Shown here piece by piece: positions 63,897 through 64,000 of a stretch of 64,000 nt of DNA. The position numbers and the translations under genes are program-made. Below the pieces are notes generated by a model, which was not told the origin of the DNA, did not search any database, and saw only the letters and a program-made list of their open reading frames with translations. Where the stretch lies: the NCBI GenBank assembly GCA_017456805.1, contig JAFTIQ010000004.1:67149-131148 (forward strand), read 5' to 3'. Position 1 is the stretch's first letter, and each line of letters opens with the position of its first letter. The stretch is from Lentisphaeria bacterium. Its GTDB lineage: Bacteria > Verrucomicrobiota > Lentisphaeria > Victivallales > UBA1829.

Positions 63897-64000
63897 ATGT
63901 CCAGACATCCCAGCTTGAAGGCTTCCGGCAAGATCCGGAAAAAAAGAAACGTTCTCAAGAGATACGAACGCATCAACATGCTTACTGAAGACGGTCGTTG
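63897..64000 (+). CDS. PVC small basic protein, N-terminal part
   Basis: The first 34 codons of a gene cut by the window end: MSRHPSLKASGKIRKKRNVLKRYERI and on. It matches the short, highly basic protein conserved in Chlamydiae, Verrucomicrobia, Planctomycetes and relatives, often close to ribosomal functions; family members have about 60-90 residues. Its exact role is not established. The start has an AGGAG ribosome site. This is the clearest single indicator that the genome belongs to the PVC superphylum. Confidence 0.9.
   Translation, partial: MSRHPSLKASGKIRKKRNVLKRYERINMLTEDGR

Noticed and set aside
1..64000. tRNA, rRNA, CRISPR arrays, prophage or transposase genes
   Set aside because: Intergenic regions were read for cloverleaf, repeat-spacer and transposase patterns; none was found, though short or diverged elements could be missed by eye.

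Overview
The window looks like a chromosomal segment from an anaerobic Lentisphaerota bacterium (Victivallis-like). The evidence is three DUF1559-type pseudopilins sharing one near-identical prepilin N-terminus, the start of the Planctomycetes/Verrucomicrobia/Chlamydiae small basic protein at the right edge, DUF4838 and rhamnosidase-like secreted glycan enzymes, FeoAB, and oxygen-independent metabolism. Assignment is by family recognition only. At least seventeen promoters of the form TTGaaa-N16/17-TATATT, often preceded by GTG, can be read directly, so the transcription units are well defined.

Layout. 1-3732 (+): end of a glycogen branching enzyme, a LysM lipoprotein, a second lipoprotein, a CobS-like membrane protein and a WaaF-like heptosyltransferase. 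3739-11198 (-): one long unit running NYN/cold-shock protein, MlaE, MlaF, MlaD, a pilin-like secreted protein, HemW and CopA. 11454-12881 (-): a MATE transporter, then a truncated AraC regulator. 13092-16589 (-): an unusual four-gene unit of ECF sigma factor, zinc-finger anti-sigma-like protein, GAF protein and a subtilase/zinc-ribbon/HD fusion. 16667-18975 (+): pyrE, a zinc-ribbon protein matching the ribbon of that fusion, and a secreted serpin.

19061-30419 (+) is the most remarkable region. A TM1266-type hydrogenase regulator is followed by ten tightly coupled genes: two complete nitrogenase-like sets (H1-D1-K1 and H2-D2-K2) running directly into hypF-hypC-hypD-hypE. No hydrogenase subunit, hypA, hypB, nifB or other nitrogen-fixation gene is present. 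The subunits lack key nitrogenase ligands, and the two sets differ from each other in which cysteines they keep. This reads as an undescribed nitrogenase-like redox system tied to the Fe(CN)2CO assembly machinery.

30426-35063 (-): aspS, a lytic transglycosylase, an alpha/beta hydrolase and murD. 35168-36675 (+): an AGE-family sugar epimerase and a small lipoprotein. 36683-40246 (-): a CDF metal exporter, a membrane protein and a class C beta-lactamase-like hydrolase. 40308-43872 (+): an M20 amidohydrolase, a phosphoesterase/TIM-barrel fusion and a HAD phosphatase. 43897-44762 (-): a SIMPL protein. 44792-49320 (+): metK, a PfkB kinase and ahcY (SAM recycling) with a TauE-type transporter. 49381-52039 (+): feoA-feoB. 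52038-54047 (-): two tandem DMT transporters. 54081-55550 (+): a second MATE transporter. 55548-63649 (-): a five-gene unit of three pseudopilins, a DUF4838 protein and a GH78-like enzyme; the first pseudopilin carries an in-frame palindromic insertion duplicating its prepilin motif. 63829-64000 (+): promoter and start of the small basic protein gene.

No rRNA, tRNA, CRISPR array, transposase or phage gene was recognised.
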